Assembly: GCA_023228025.1 (NCBI GenBank)
Contig: JALOCD010000026.1
Coordinates: 1-43,267 of the forward strand
Reading direction: 5' to 3'
DNA: 43,267 nt
Source of the DNA: Prolixibacteraceae bacterium
GTDB lineage: Bacteria; Bacteroidota; Bacteroidia; Bacteroidales; Prolixibacteraceae
In this document: piece after piece, positions 17,013 to 26,607 of the stretch
Numbering within the stretch: position 1 is the first letter of the stretch
Layout: every line of letters starts with the position of its first letter
Made by a program: the position numbers and the translations under genes
Notes under the pieces: generated by a model
What the model saw: only the letters and a program-made list of their open reading frames with translations
The model's database searches: none
Told to the model about the DNA's origin: nothing

Positions 17013-18047
17013 TTACCCGATTACGACCCTCGAAAATGGCACTGCATCCAGAGCCGCAAATTCCCCCTTCAGGTACTTGTAATAACCGGTAATCGCAATC
17101 ATTGCCGCATTGTCGGTCGTAAACTTAAAGGGTGGTATGTACATCTGCCAGCCATTTCTATTTGCTTCATCCAGTAAAGCCCTCCTCAATCCTGAATTGG
17201 CCGAGACACCTCCTGCTACAGCAATCTCCCTGATCCCTGTTTGTTCCGCAGCAAGCCTTAATTTTGACAATAAAATTTCGATAATGGTGTACTGTATCGA
17301 AGCGCAAATATCCGCCTTGTGCTCGTCTATAAAATTTTGATTTTTAGCTGTTTCGTCCCGCAAAAGATACAAAAATGAGGTTTTCAATCCGCTGAAACTG
17401 TAATCCAATCCGGGTATCCGTGGCTTGGCAAAAACAAATGCCTTTGGATCGCCCCCAGTGGCAAGTTTATCGATCAATGGTCCGCCGGGATAGGGCAAAC
17501 CCATCACCTTGGCGCATTTGTCGAAGGCTTCTCCCGCAGCATCATCGATGGTTTGGCCAATCACCTCCATCTCCAGATAATCGCGGACTATAATGATTTG
17601 GGAGTTCCCTCCGGATACCAGCAGGCACAAAAATGGAAATTTGGGCTCGTTGTGCTCCACCTGATTCTCCGTGATAAAATGGGCCAGCACATGTCCCTGA
17701 AGATGGTTTACCTCGACCAAAGGAATATTTCTTGCCAATGCGAATGCCTTGGCAAAAGAGGTACCAACAAGCAGGGAGCCCAACAGTCCGGGGCCTCTTG
17801 TGAAGGCAATCGCATTGATCTCATCCAGTGAGACACCTGCCTTTTTAATGGCCTGATCAACGACCGGAATAATATTTTGTTGGTGCGCACGTGATGCCAG
17901 CTCTGGTACTACGCCACCATACGCCCTATGAACAGCCTGACCTGCAACTTCATTGCTCAGCATCAATTGGTTTCGGATCACAGCTGCGGATGTGTCATCA
18001 CAGGAGGACTCTATTCCCAAAATAATGATGTCTCTGTTTTGACCCAT
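17013..18047 (-). CDS. tsaD: tRNA N6-threonylcarbamoyladenosine synthase subunit TsaD
   Basis: TsaD (Gcp/Kae1 family) transfers the threonylcarbamoyl group to A37 of ANN-decoding tRNAs, working with TsaB, TsaC and TsaE, none of which are in this window. The 344-residue product begins ILGIESSCDDTSAAV. The metal-binding histidines appear in SRAHQQNI and EVNHLQGH, the ATP-binding signature in LVSGGNSQI, and later DDAAGEAFDK, YPGGP and AGGVSANSGLR. Length and all motifs are normal. It diverges from the tamB gene across 237 bp, an arrangement common in Bacteroidota. Confidence 0.97.
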   Translation of the reverse strand: MGQNRDIIILGIESSCDDTSAAVIRNQLMLSNEVAGQAVHRAYGGVVPELASRAHQQNIIPVVDQAIKKAGVSLDEINAIAFTRGPGLLGSLLVGTSFAKAFALARNIPLVEVNHLQGHVLAHFITENQVEHNEPKFPFLCLLVSGGNSQIIIVRDYLEMEVIGQTIDDAAGEAFDKCAKVMGLPYPGGPLIDKLATGGDPKAFVFAKPRIPGLDYSFSGLKTSFLYLLRDETAKNQNFIDEHKADICASIQYTIIEILLSKLRLAAEQTGIREIAVAGGVSANSGLRRALLDEANRNGWQMYIPPFKFTTDNAAMIAITGYYKYLKGEFAALDAVPFSRVVIG

Positions 18048-18061
18048 ATTTTTTGTACTTG

Positions 18062-18096
18062 TCAGTTTCCACTTTCCATTTACAACTTTCCACTGA
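18062..18096. repeat. Short pyrimidine word repeat in the tsaD/tamB divergent region
   Basis: GTCAGTTTCCACTTTCCATT followed by ACAACTTTCCACTG gives three TTTCCA(C/T) words just upstream of the tsaD start. It is a weak, one-armed version of the word repeats seen elsewhere. No clear TAnnTTTG promoter was found for either divergent gene in the 237-bp region. Confidence 0.4.
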
Positions 18097-18284
18097 ACAT
18101 ACTCCGCAAATGGTTGTTATTGCTATAAGAATTGCCTCCCCAGATTACCTCAGGTGTCGTTCCAACTCGGTAAAAAATACTATTTTTAGCACATAAAAGC
18201 AAGGATCATATCAATCCTAACCCGATCTTCGAAGGATGCCAGGGAAGAATAATTGACCTTGAAAAAAATTAATATTCAACCCAC

Positions 18285-21200
18285 GTGACAGAAGAGCAAA
18301 CATCCATTCCATCCGTGTCCAAAGGTATCAAAAAAAAGGTTAGGGCATTTGTTGTCATAGCCATTTTGCTGATAGCTTTGCCGGAGCTTCTGTATGTGGC
18401 TTTTCGCAGTAAGACTGTTCAGACAGTTGCTGTCAGGTGGTTGATGGAACAGGTTGGACAAACTTTTAATACAAGAATTAAAGTAGGGGGAATAGATATC
18501 TCCTTCTTTGACCATGTTACGCTTGAAAAAATTGTTATTGAAGATCAATCAAGGGATACACTGGTATACATTGATCAGCTAAAGCTTGAGATCGATAGCA
18601 TCAGATATGGAAGTCGTCGTGTACACCTGAACAACATCATTGTTCTACAACCGCGGATCCGTCTGTTTCAGGATACGACTGGTACTAACTTCCAATTTAT
18701 TCTGGACTCACTCAAAGCTTCTCCTCCAGTTCAAAACAATTCACCCTGGGATGTAACTTTTAACAACCTGTTTGTCAGGGATGGAGAGATTCAGTTCAAA
18801 AAACCCTATGCGGATACCATCTCTCACGAAGGAATTAATTTGAATGATCTGGCAATTCAGAAGTTAAATTTCTCTCTTGTTCATGTCAAAAGGGGGCCCT
18901 CATCCATTGCCATGCTGCTCGACAATGCCTCCTTCGTTGAAAAATCGGGCTTCGCCATGCAAAATATGACATTCAGCGCACAGCTCGATTCAGCAGGAAT
19001 GCACATGAATAAATTTGCCCTGATTACCCCTCATTCAAATATCTTTTCGGATTCCATGAAGGTCACACACCGAAAAAGTGTTGTCCTGGATAAACTTTCC
19101 AACATTAAAAAAACTGAGGAACTACCTTTGGCCTTCCAGTACGATTACGATGGTAATCTCTCTGAATCCATTATTTCAATCGCTGATCTCGCCTATTTCA
19201 TTCCCGATTTGTGGGGAATGAACGAACCGGTCATCTTTTCAGGGAATGTCAACGGAACCATTGACAACATAAAATTTAAAAAGCTGAACTTCCGTGTGGG
19301 GAAGAAAACCTCCTTCAATGCCGATCTGGAACTCAAGGGATTACCCGATTGGCAGAACACCTATATCTTTCTGAAATTCTACAACAATACATTTAATTTC
19401 AACGATTTTTCCATGATCAGGATGCCGGATGGCGCGGCACGACGATATCCCAAGATCCCGGAATCCATGCTGGATAACCTGAACCTGACCTACCAGGGAA
19501 CCTTCAGCGGCTTTCCTTCAGATTTTGTTGCTTATGGAAATTTAAACGGGGACCTGGGCTCCTTATCTACGGATATTGCCATTGCCCCCAGCCTCTCCGG
19601 TGCACTATCATTCAACGGAAAACTGGACGCCAAATCATTCAAAATAGGCAAGTTTCTGGGTTTTGATCCTTTGGGCGAGGTAACGCTTCATACGGAAGTG
19701 GTTGTCAACAAAAAAGATACCAGGTTCAACGCGACGGTGAAGGGAAATATCGACAGTGTCTATTACAACAACAACCGGATCGATTCTATTTACATGAACG
19801 GAACGGCCAGCAACAAGAGTTACGATGGACAAATTACCGTCAACGATGATAAGTTGCGGTTAAAATTCTCCGGGAAAGCCGATCTCGGCAGTAAAGTCCC
19901 GGTCTTCGACTTTTCCTCAACAGTCAAAACTGCCAACTTGTATGTGCTCGGGATCGATCAGCTTCACAAGGATGCCATCTGCTCCTTCGACATGGATGCC
20001 AACTTTACCGGCAAGAACATCGATGAGCTGAACGGATCGATAGACCTTCACAAAATGAAATTATCGCGTGAAGGAAAAATATTTGATGTTAAGGCGCTTA
20101 ACCTTAGTACAACCAATTCGACAGACCGGAATACCATTACCATGAGGTCGGATATCGCTGATGTAGATATATCAGGTAAATACAGACTTTTGGAGATTGA
20201 GCTTACCATCCGGGACTACTTGCAGTACTATCTTCCATCCGCCGATCTTCCCTTTGACAAAGAGGGAGCGCCGGGAAGCAATGTATTCAGTTTTGACGTC
20301 AACATCAAAAAGCCAGAATTGATCACCTATTTCTTCATGCCCGACCTGGTGCCCAACTCCCCGTTTTACATGAAAGGAGAAATTAATTCCAACAAAAAGA
20401 GCCTGATTTTCGATTGCAAGGCAGAAGATTTATCCTTCCGCAACTACCACTCCAAAGGGCTCAGTTTTTCATCCCGCAACGATGGAAACCGATGGCTGCT
20501 TAAACTGGGGATGAATGAGGCATCGCTGGGGAGTAACTATAGCCTGGAGAATGTCTCGTTAGACAATGCCCTGTTTAACGATACTTTGCAGACCTCCTTT
20601 GGCTGGGGAACAAAAAACGACCATACCTACAGCGGTAAAATTGATATGGAAGGACTCTTCTCAAAAAACAGCGAGGGGCTCAGAATGGCCGATTTTACCA
20701 TCAAGCCATCCAATATTCTGGTTTCTGACACATTGTGGCATTTCGAAAGCAGTAAGATCCATTTCGATTCAACAAGGTTTGATGTCAGCAACTTCAATCT
20801 GCACCACAAGGATGAGTTCTTCCGAATAGATGGTAAGCTCACCAACAATCCGTCTGATAAATTAAAGATTGAAACCCGCAACATAAATCTTGGATTTTTC
20901 GACCTGATCTCCAAACAGAAAATTGGCATCGAGGGATTGTTGGGTGGAACGACTGAAGTTGCTGATATCAACAACTCAATGTTTCTAAACAGCAACCTGA
21001 CTATCAAAAACTTCCATTTCGATAAAAACCATTTTGGCGATATTGCGTTCGATAACTACTGGAATGACGGAGAGAAACGATTGTACTCTTCCATCCGGTT
21101 GAACAAAAATGACACTACCTCCCTGCTCATCAAAGGATTTTACTCCTCAGTGTCAGACTCACTAAATTACAAGGCGCAATTGACCAACTTTTCCCTTGAA

Positions 21201-22832
21201 ACCATTTTCCCTTTTCTGCAGAGTTTCTCAAATGGTGTAAGCGGAAAGGGGAATGGATCTGTTGCAATTACCGGTACCTTCTCAAATCCATGTTTCATTG
21301 GTAAGGTTGATGTGAAAGGTGCCAGGATAGGTATTGATTATACAAAAGTGGCCTATACCTTCAACCATCCCATTGAATTTTCGCACGATTCGATCGTTTT
21401 CAGGAAGATAACCCTGAAAGACAGTCAAAACAATACAGCGCTATTGGACGGCTTCATCACCCACCAAATGTTTGGCAACCTGAAGTACCATATCGGATTG
21501 AAAACGAAAAAAATTGAGGCATTGCGAACCACCCTGGCCGATAACTCGCTCTTTTATGGTGTGGCCCATTGCAGTGGCGATGTTCTTATTACGGGGGCCG
21601 GAGAACAGATAAAACTGGACATGGATGTCAGGACGGAAGATGGCACCAACATTGTCATTCCATTGGAAACACCGGTATCTGCCGCCGAAAATAATTTTAT
21701 CCGGTTTGTTGACAAGAGCAAGAAAATCACTGAAAAAGCCGCTCCCCCGGAAGAGCCCGAAAACGACTTTTTTGAGATGAACCTCAACATTGCCGCGACA
21801 CCTGCAGCTAAAATTCAGATCCTTTTCAACTCGACCCTGGGAGATGTTATTTCAGGACAGGGTTCGGGCAACCTGCGAATGGTCTATGACAAACAGGGTG
21901 ATTTTACCATGTTTGGAAACTATATCATCGACAAGGGAGATTACCTATTTACCCTTCAAAACGTCATCGGCAAAAAATTCAAACTGGAAGAGGGAGGGAC
22001 AATTACTTGGAACGGAGATCCTTATGAAGCCATTGTGGATTTGAACGCCGTTTACAACCTGAAGGCTTCGGTCAAAGATCTGCTGGTTGACACCTACAAG
22101 AATGAAAATACGGGAAGGATTCCCGTTGAATGCAAAATCAATCTCTCCAGGAGGCTGTTGAACCCAGTCCTTAAATTTGATATCCTATTTCCCACAGCCG
22201 ACGAAAGAACCAAAGATGAATTGCAACAATTTATCAGTACCCAGGATGATATCAACCGTCAAATGCTGGCGCTGATGCTCATTGGTCAGTTTTATACCCC
22301 GGAATACATACGCGGAAGAACCGATTCACAGAACAATACCGGTTCGCTCGTGGGGGCCACAACCTCCGAAATGCTCTCGAACCAGCTTTCCAACTGGCTG
22401 TCACAGATCAGCTCCAATTTTGATGTGGGATTCAACTATAAACCAGGGGATCAGGTTAATACCAACCAAATGGAACTTGCCCTCAGTACCCAGATCTTCA
22501 ACGACCGCGTCACCATCAACGGCAACATCGGCAACAACAGCAATTTGCAGACCACCAACAACAACACGGTTTTGGGTGAAATTGAACTCTTCATCAAATT
22601 AATTAAATCGGGAAAGTTGCAACTCAAGGCTTACAACAGGGCAAACACAGACATGACCTACGATACGGCGCCTTACAAGCAAGGTCTTGGTTTCTCCTAC
22701 CGCGAAAGTTTCAACTCCTTTTACGATTTGTTCCACCCCAGAAACGAAAAAAACCGAAAGAAATTGAAACCTGCCGGATTTGATCCTGCCATCCGGGAAA
22801 AACAGACGGAGGTAAACAACGAATCCCACTGA
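18285..22832 (+). CDS. tamB: TamB-like translocation/assembly module protein (DUF490)
   Basis: A very large (1515 residues) envelope protein with one N-terminal membrane anchor (about 20-40), followed by a long beta-rich region. Repeats of the type D-x-x-x-L-x-G-x-x-x-x-x-G are typical of AsmA/TamB bridge proteins that span the periplasm and carry lipids or assist outer-membrane protein assembly. The C-terminal 350 residues, with GTITWNGDPYEAIVDLNAVY and a final SYRESFNSFYDLF, match the TamB (DUF490) domain. The start is GTG at 18285: an in-frame stop lies 15 nt upstream (18270-18272), and no ATG occurs before the anchor helix. The partner TamA is not in this window. Confidence 0.9.
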   Translation: MTEEQTSIPSVSKGIKKKVRAFVVIAILLIALPELLYVAFRSKTVQTVAVRWLMEQVGQTFNTRIKVGGIDISFFDHVTLEKIVIEDQSRDTLVYIDQLKLEIDSIRYGSRRVHLNNIIVLQPRIRLFQDTTGTNFQFILDSLKASPPVQNNSPWDVTFNNLFVRDGEIQFKKPYADTISHEGINLNDLAIQKLNFSLVHVKRGPSSIAMLLDNASFVEKSGFAMQNMTFSAQLDSAGMHMNKFALITPHSNIFSDSMKVTHRKSVVLDKLSNIKKTEELPLAFQYDYDGNLSESIISIADLAYFIPDLWGMNEPVIFSGNVNGTIDNIKFKKLNFRVGKKTSFNADLELKGLPDWQNTYIFLKFYNNTFNFNDFSMIRMPDGAARRYPKIPESMLDNLNLTYQGTFSGFPSDFVAYGNLNGDLGSLSTDIAIAPSLSGALSFNGKLDAKSFKIGKFLGFDPLGEVTLHTEVVVNKKDTRFNATVKGNIDSVYYNNNRIDSIYMNGTASNKSYDGQITVNDDKLRLKFSGKADLGSKVPVFDFSSTVKTANLYVLGIDQLHKDAICSFDMDANFTGKNIDELNGSIDLHKMKLSREGKIFDVKALNLSTTNSTDRNTITMRSDIADVDISGKYRLLEIELTIRDYLQYYLPSADLPFDKEGAPGSNVFSFDVNIKKPELITYFFMPDLVPNSPFYMKGEINSNKKSLIFDCKAEDLSFRNYHSKGLSFSSRNDGNRWLLKLGMNEASLGSNYSLENVSLDNALFNDTLQTSFGWGTKNDHTYSGKIDMEGLFSKNSEGLRMADFTIKPSNILVSDTLWHFESSKIHFDSTRFDVSNFNLHHKDEFFRIDGKLTNNPSDKLKIETRNINLGFFDLISKQKIGIEGLLGGTTEVADINNSMFLNSNLTIKNFHFDKNHFGDIAFDNYWNDGEKRLYSSIRLNKNDTTSLLIKGFYSSVSDSLNYKAQLTNFSLETIFPFLQSFSNGVSGKGNGSVAITGTFSNPCFIGKVDVKGARIGIDYTKVAYTFNHPIEFSHDSIVFRKITLKDSQNNTALLDGFITHQMFGNLKYHIGLKTKKIEALRTTLADNSLFYGVAHCSGDVLITGAGEQIKLDMDVRTEDGTNIVIPLETPVSAAENNFIRFVDKSKKITEKAAPPEEPENDFFEMNLNIAATPAAKIQILFNSTLGDVISGQGSGNLRMVYDKQGDFTMFGNYIIDKGDYLFTLQNVIGKKFKLEEGGTITWNGDPYEAIVDLNAVYNLKASVKDLLVDTYKNENTGRIPVECKINLSRRLLNPVLKFDILFPTADERTKDELQQFISTQDDINRQMLALMLIGQFYTPEYIRGRTDSQNNTGSLVGATTSEMLSNQLSNWLSQISSNFDVGFNYKPGDQVNTNQMELALSTQIFNDRVTINGNIGNNSNLQTTNNNTVLGEIELFIKLIKSGKLQLKAYNRANTDMTYDTAPYKQGLGFSYRESFNSFYDLFHPRNEKNRKKLKPAGFDPAIREKQTEVNNESH

Positions 22833-22884
22833 AGCAGAAGATAGTCTGCCCGGTCAATTATCGAAATCTCCTGAAACAAATTGG

Positions 22885-22912
22885 TTGCGGATGATATAAA
22901 TTTCTATTTTTG
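22885..22912 (+). promoter_or_regulatory. Bacteroidota promoter for the tonB-like gene
   Basis: TTG at 22885-22887, a 17-bp spacer, then TATTTTTG at 22905-22912, close to the TTTG/TAnnTTTG consensus of the Bacteroidota housekeeping sigma factor. The coding start is 74 bp downstream, so the gene has its own promoter apart from tamB. Confidence 0.6.
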
Positions 22913-22986
22913 TGCATGGCCATTTGAATTTTCCTTCCGGGAAACATCAGCAATTGGTCAAACGGTTCTATTAAGAGTCCTGATTT

Positions 22987-23895
22987 ATGACACTATCTGT
23001 AAGCCAAAGAAACGGCATCATCTATACTTTATTGGTCCACGGCGGAATTCTCATCTTTTTGCTGATGCTCAAGCTGTCGGTTGATATGAAGTTCCAGGCC
23101 GACGAGGGTTTGTTGGTCGATTTTGGCTATTCCGAAACCGGGAAAGGGGAAGAGGAACCTTCAGCCGTCTATTCCAAAAATGACAACCTCTACAAACCTC
23201 CCGTGCAGGCTTCTCAGAAAGCAACCAATACACCTGCCATCAAACTCAAACAAGCTGAGATAAAACCGGAAAACCTCCTGACACAGGAACATGAACCTTC
23301 AATAGCACTGCATACTTCACCAAAGGTTGAGAAGAAAGTTGTAGAGAAGAAGAAGCCTGACCCCTCCATAGAAATTGCAAAGCAGCAAAAGCGCGAAAAG
23401 CTTGCTCAGCAGCAGGCAGAAGATCAGAAACTTCAGCAAAAATTGAAGCAAGAACAAATGATTGGAAACATCAATTCGAGGGTTAAAAACGCCTTTGGAG
23501 GTGGCCTCACCGACAATGGATCTACCTCGAAAGGCGAAGGTATAACCTATGGGCCCGGCAACCAGGGTGATCCCAACGGACAGCCCGGAGTCAAACGATA
23601 CGGACCGGGCGGAGGTGCCGGGATTAATATCTCCAACAATTTATCTGGTCGGGTTCGTTATCTGCCAAAGCCTGACTATCCAGGAAATGAGAGTGGAATC
23701 GTAGTTATTGAAGTGACTGTCGACAAACTGGGCAAAGTTTCTAATGTCCGCGGTGGGATATTCGGATCCACGTCCAGCGATCCCGACCTGGTTGAAGCAG
23801 CAAAGAAAGCGGCAAGGGAAGCCAAATTCAATGTTGATAATAATGCTCCGGTATTCCAGAAGGGGACAATAACCTATCACTTCGTGCTACAGTAA
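22987..23895 (+). CDS. TonB-family energy transducer
   Basis: 302 residues with the three-part TonB layout. A single N-terminal membrane helix (about 11-32) is followed by a charged, Lys/Gln/Glu-rich coiled periplasmic linker (about 90-160) and a Gly-rich hinge. The C-terminal TonB domain (about 218-302) contains PKPDYPGNESGIVVIEVTVD, DPDLVEAAKKAAREAKF and the closing TITYHFVLQ. TonB couples the proton motive force through ExbB/ExbD to outer-membrane transporters. No exbB or exbD gene lies next to it, which is unusual for Bacteroidota, so it must use partners encoded elsewhere. The stop TAA directly abuts a GGATAAAG repeat arm. Confidence 0.88.
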   Translation: MTLSVSQRNGIIYTLLVHGGILIFLLMLKLSVDMKFQADEGLLVDFGYSETGKGEEEPSAVYSKNDNLYKPPVQASQKATNTPAIKLKQAEIKPENLLTQEHEPSIALHTSPKVEKKVVEKKKPDPSIEIAKQQKREKLAQQQAEDQKLQQKLKQEQMIGNINSRVKNAFGGGLTDNGSTSKGEGITYGPGNQGDPNGQPGVKRYGPGGGAGINISNNLSGRVRYLPKPDYPGNESGIVVIEVTVDKLGKVSNVRGGIFGSTSSDPDLVEAAKKAAREAKFNVDNNAPVFQKGTITYHFVLQ

Positions 23896-24150
23896 GGATA
23901 AAGGATAAAGTTAAAAGAACCCTTCGACAAGCTCAGGGCAAGTAAATTAGGGGACTACGGTGATGGAAGCCATTTGCGTTCTTTGCGATTGCCTTTGCGT
24001 CCTTCGCGTGAAATTTTTTGTTGCATAAGAGATCATCACCCCTTTGGCCATCTATTTTATCCCCAACGTAACAAAACCAGCCCCTGCACGTATCCCACTT
24101 TATCCTTTTGACTTTATCCTTTATCCTTTTATCTTTATCCTTTATCCTTA
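23894..24150. repeat. Composite repeat: GGATAAAG arms with CTTCGACAAGCTCAGGG core
   Basis: The left arm (23894-23917) has GGATAAAGGATAAAGTTAAA. The right arm (24097-24150) has the complementary CTTTATCC words six or so times. Between them lie CCCTTCGACAAGCTCAGGG (23920-23938), the complement of the core found in the 16264-16490 array, and a TTTGCGTTCTTTGCGATTGC run near 23965. This fills most of the 346-bp gap after the tonB-like gene and before the typA promoter. Confidence 0.85.
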
Positions 24151-24192
24151 ATTTCCAGGGTAATGTAAATTTAACAGAATGATCTTGCAGCC

Positions 24193-24225
24193 TTGATCAT
24201 AGCCCTGAATTAATGACTATCTTTG
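24193..24225 (+). promoter_or_regulatory. Bacteroidota promoter for typA
   Basis: TATCTTTG at 24218-24225 matches TAnnTTTG, with a TTG 22 bp upstream (24193-24195). Transcription would begin about 10 bp before the ATG at 24242, giving a very short leader. Confidence 0.6.
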
Positions 24226-24241
24226 CAGCCAAATTAGTAAA

Positions 24242-26044
24242 ATGCGAAAAATAAGAAACATAGCCATCATTGCCCACGTCGACCACGGTAAAACTACCCT
24301 GGTAGACAAGATGATCATGCATTCCAACATTTTTCGTTCCAACCAAAATCCGGGTGAATTAATACTGGATTCCAACGATCTGGAACGCGAAAGAGGGATC
24401 ACCATCCTGGCAAAAAACGTATCGGTGGTGTACAAAGGAGTTAAGATTAATATCATTGATACCCCGGGTCACTCCGACTTTGGCGGAGAGGTTGAACGGG
24501 TGCTGAACATGGCCGACGGTGTGTTGCTGTTGGTGGATGCCTTTGAGGGTACCATGCCGCAAACACGGTTTGTACTTCAAAAAGCGATCGAACTGGGATT
24601 GAAACCCATCGTTGTCGTCAACAAAGTCGACAAGCCCAACTGCCGCCCCGACGTTGTTCATGAACAGGTATTTGAGTTGATGTACAGCCTCGATGCAACG
24701 GAAGAACAACTTGATTTTCCCACCATTTATGGTTCGGCCAAACAAGGCTGGATGAGTACCGACTGGAAAAGTCCTACCACTTCGATTGAGCCACTATTCG
24801 ATGCCATCCTGGAACATATCCCTGCCCCTCCTGAAAATGAGGGAACACCCCAGATGCTGATCACCTCGCTCGACTACTCCAAATACATCGGACGGATCGC
24901 GATAGGCCGTATTCACCGTGGTGAGGTAAAAGAGGGTCAAAACGTTTCATTGGTCAAAAGGGATGGGACCATCACCCGCTCCAAAATCAAAGAGTTGCAT
25001 GTCTTTACCGGCTTGGGCCGCGAAAAGGTAGCCACGGCCCTCAACGGGGATATTTGTGCCCTTGTCGGCATCGATGATTTTGAAATCGGGGATACCATCT
25101 GCGACTATGAAAATCCCGAAGCGCTCGATCCGATCGATGTTGATGAGCCAACCATGAGTATGTTGTTTACCATCAACAATTCGCCTTTTTACGGCAAAGA
25201 GGGAAAATATGTCACCAGCCGCCACATCCACGAACGTTTGGAACGCGAGTTGGAGAAAAATCTGGCCCTGCGTGTCGAACCAACCGATTCGGCCGATTCG
25301 TGGAATGTAAACGGCAGGGGCGTGTTGCACCTTTCGGTTCTGATCGAGACCATGCGACGCGAAGGGTATGAGCTGCAGGTCGGACAACCACAGGTTCTCT
25401 ACAAGGAGATTCACGGAGAGCGCAACGAACCGATCGAACTGCTCGATGTTGACCTTCCTGCAGAGATGGCCGGCACCGCCATTGACTTCGTCACCCGCCG
25501 CAAAGGAGAAATGATCAACATGGAACACAAAGGCGACCGCACCCACCTCGAATTTCATATACCCTCCAGGGGAATTATCGGTTTGCGTACCAATCTGCTC
25601 ACCGCCACACAAGGCGAGGCGGTCATGTCGCACCGTTTCCTCCACTACGATAAATTCAAAGGACCGATCGAGACCCGTGTAAATGGCTCTCTGATCGCCA
25701 TGGAGACTGGAACAGCATTTGCTTACTCACTCGGCAAACTTTCGGACAGGGGCCGTTACTTTATCGAACCGCAGGATGAGATCTACGAAGGTCAAGTCTG
25801 CGGGGAAAACAACCGCGAGGGCGATCTGGTGCTCAACCTGACGAAACCCAAGAAGCTCACCAACATGCGCGCTTCCGGTTCCGATGATAAAATCAGGCTT
25901 TCCCCGGCCATCAAATTCAGTTTGGAGGAGGCGCTCGAATACATCCAGAAGGACGAGTATGTAGAGGTCACCCCAAAATCCATTCGTTTGAGAAAGATCA
26001 AACTAAGCGAAATAGAACGCAAGAGATCTTCAAAAACAGTCTAA
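24242..26044 (+). CDS. typA: Ribosome-associated GTPase TypA/BipA
   Basis: A translational GTPase of 600 residues. The G domain has G1 AHVDHGKTTLVDKM, G2/switch RERGITILAKN, G3 DTPGHSDFGGEVERV and G4 VVVNKVDKPN. Elongation-factor domains II, III and V follow, and the family-specific C-terminal domain includes RGRYFIEPQDEIYEGQV. BipA binds ribosomes and supports 50S assembly, especially under stress or cold. Length and motifs are complete. It is monocistronic, with a strong terminator after the stop. Confidence 0.97.
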   Translation: MRKIRNIAIIAHVDHGKTTLVDKMIMHSNIFRSNQNPGELILDSNDLERERGITILAKNVSVVYKGVKINIIDTPGHSDFGGEVERVLNMADGVLLLVDAFEGTMPQTRFVLQKAIELGLKPIVVVNKVDKPNCRPDVVHEQVFELMYSLDATEEQLDFPTIYGSAKQGWMSTDWKSPTTSIEPLFDAILEHIPAPPENEGTPQMLITSLDYSKYIGRIAIGRIHRGEVKEGQNVSLVKRDGTITRSKIKELHVFTGLGREKVATALNGDICALVGIDDFEIGDTICDYENPEALDPIDVDEPTMSMLFTINNSPFYGKEGKYVTSRHIHERLERELEKNLALRVEPTDSADSWNVNGRGVLHLSVLIETMRREGYELQVGQPQVLYKEIHGERNEPIELLDVDLPAEMAGTAIDFVTRRKGEMINMEHKGDRTHLEFHIPSRGIIGLRTNLLTATQGEAVMSHRFLHYDKFKGPIETRVNGSLIAMETGTAFAYSLGKLSDRGRYFIEPQDEIYEGQVCGENNREGDLVLNLTKPKKLTNMRASGSDDKIRLSPAIKFSLEEALEYIQKDEYVEVTPKSIRLRKIKLSEIERKRSSKTV

Positions 26045-26080
26045 TATCCCTCCCTTACCGGGAAACCGCTATATCAACAG

Positions 26081-26117
26081 ACCCAATTCCTTACCAGGAG
26101 TTGGGTTTGTTGTTTTT
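26081..26117 (+). terminator. Rho-independent terminator of typA
   Basis: ACCCAATTCC, a 6-nt loop, and GGAGTTGGGT form a 10-bp stem with one G-T pair, followed by TTGTTGTTTTT. It starts 37 bp after the typA stop. Confidence 0.85.
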
Positions 26118-26118
26118 A

Positions 26119-26268
26119 TGTCCGCTGGGCATTCCCACATAAATAGCAGCCAGTTTTAACTGGCGGACAAGATGCAGAGCGGTTTTCCCGGCTTTAGCCA
26201 AATAATGACTTGGTTTGGCTAAGGCCCTGTCACATTCCACACCCTTGCCCACTGGCTGAAGCCAGTGG
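26119..26268. repeat. Cluster of short palindromes downstream of typA
   Basis: Three hairpins in 150 bp. GCCAGTT-TT-AACTGGC (26149-26164) sits inside an outer TGTCCGC/GCGGACA pair. TTAGCCAAA and TTTGGCTAA face each other across 26194-26214. CCACTGGCT-GA-AGCCAGTGG lies at 26249-26268. No frame is likely to be coding. Such palindromes resemble bacterial REP/BIME-type elements. The rest of this 563-bp gap (26270-26460) is AT-rich with nothing recognised, followed by the padR control region. Confidence 0.6.
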
Positions 26269-26463
26269 CAATTAATGGATCAAGATCCGCGAAAAATCAC
26301 AAAAAAACAATGCACTCCTACCCTAAAATTCGATCATTAATCGATGATCTTTCCTGTCTTAAAAAATATTTTATCAAATATTTTTCACAAAAATCACTTC
26401 AAAACATTCTTTTGTTGATTATTATATAAGTGATTTTCTGATACATAAATAATATTTTAAAAA

Positions 26464-26511
26464 ATTATGGTACTATGTCTTGCATAGTACCATAATAAAT
26501 ATATATATTTG
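26464..26511 (+). promoter_or_regulatory. padR promoter with perfect 14-bp operator palindrome
   Basis: ATTATGGTACTATG and its exact complement (26464-26477 and 26483-26496) flank TCTTG. The TTG inside that spacer (26480-26482) lies 21 bp upstream of TATATTTG (26504-26511), a good Bacteroidota -33/-7 pair. A third half-site AGTACCAT occurs at 26538-26545 in the presumed leader. A repressor bound here would cover the -33 element. PadR autorepression is the obvious hypothesis, supported by position only. Confidence 0.6.
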
Positions 26512-26607
26512 TATCACCTACTTCAGTGTAATGAAAAGTACCATATGGATACATATTAGACAAAAAGTAGTGCATTGCTATTTCGAAACAGTTTAATTGA
26601 AGGAAAA

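Noticed and set aside
24947..25645. 232-residue minus-strand frame
   Set aside because: Antisense shadow of typA, which is complete with all GTPase motifs.
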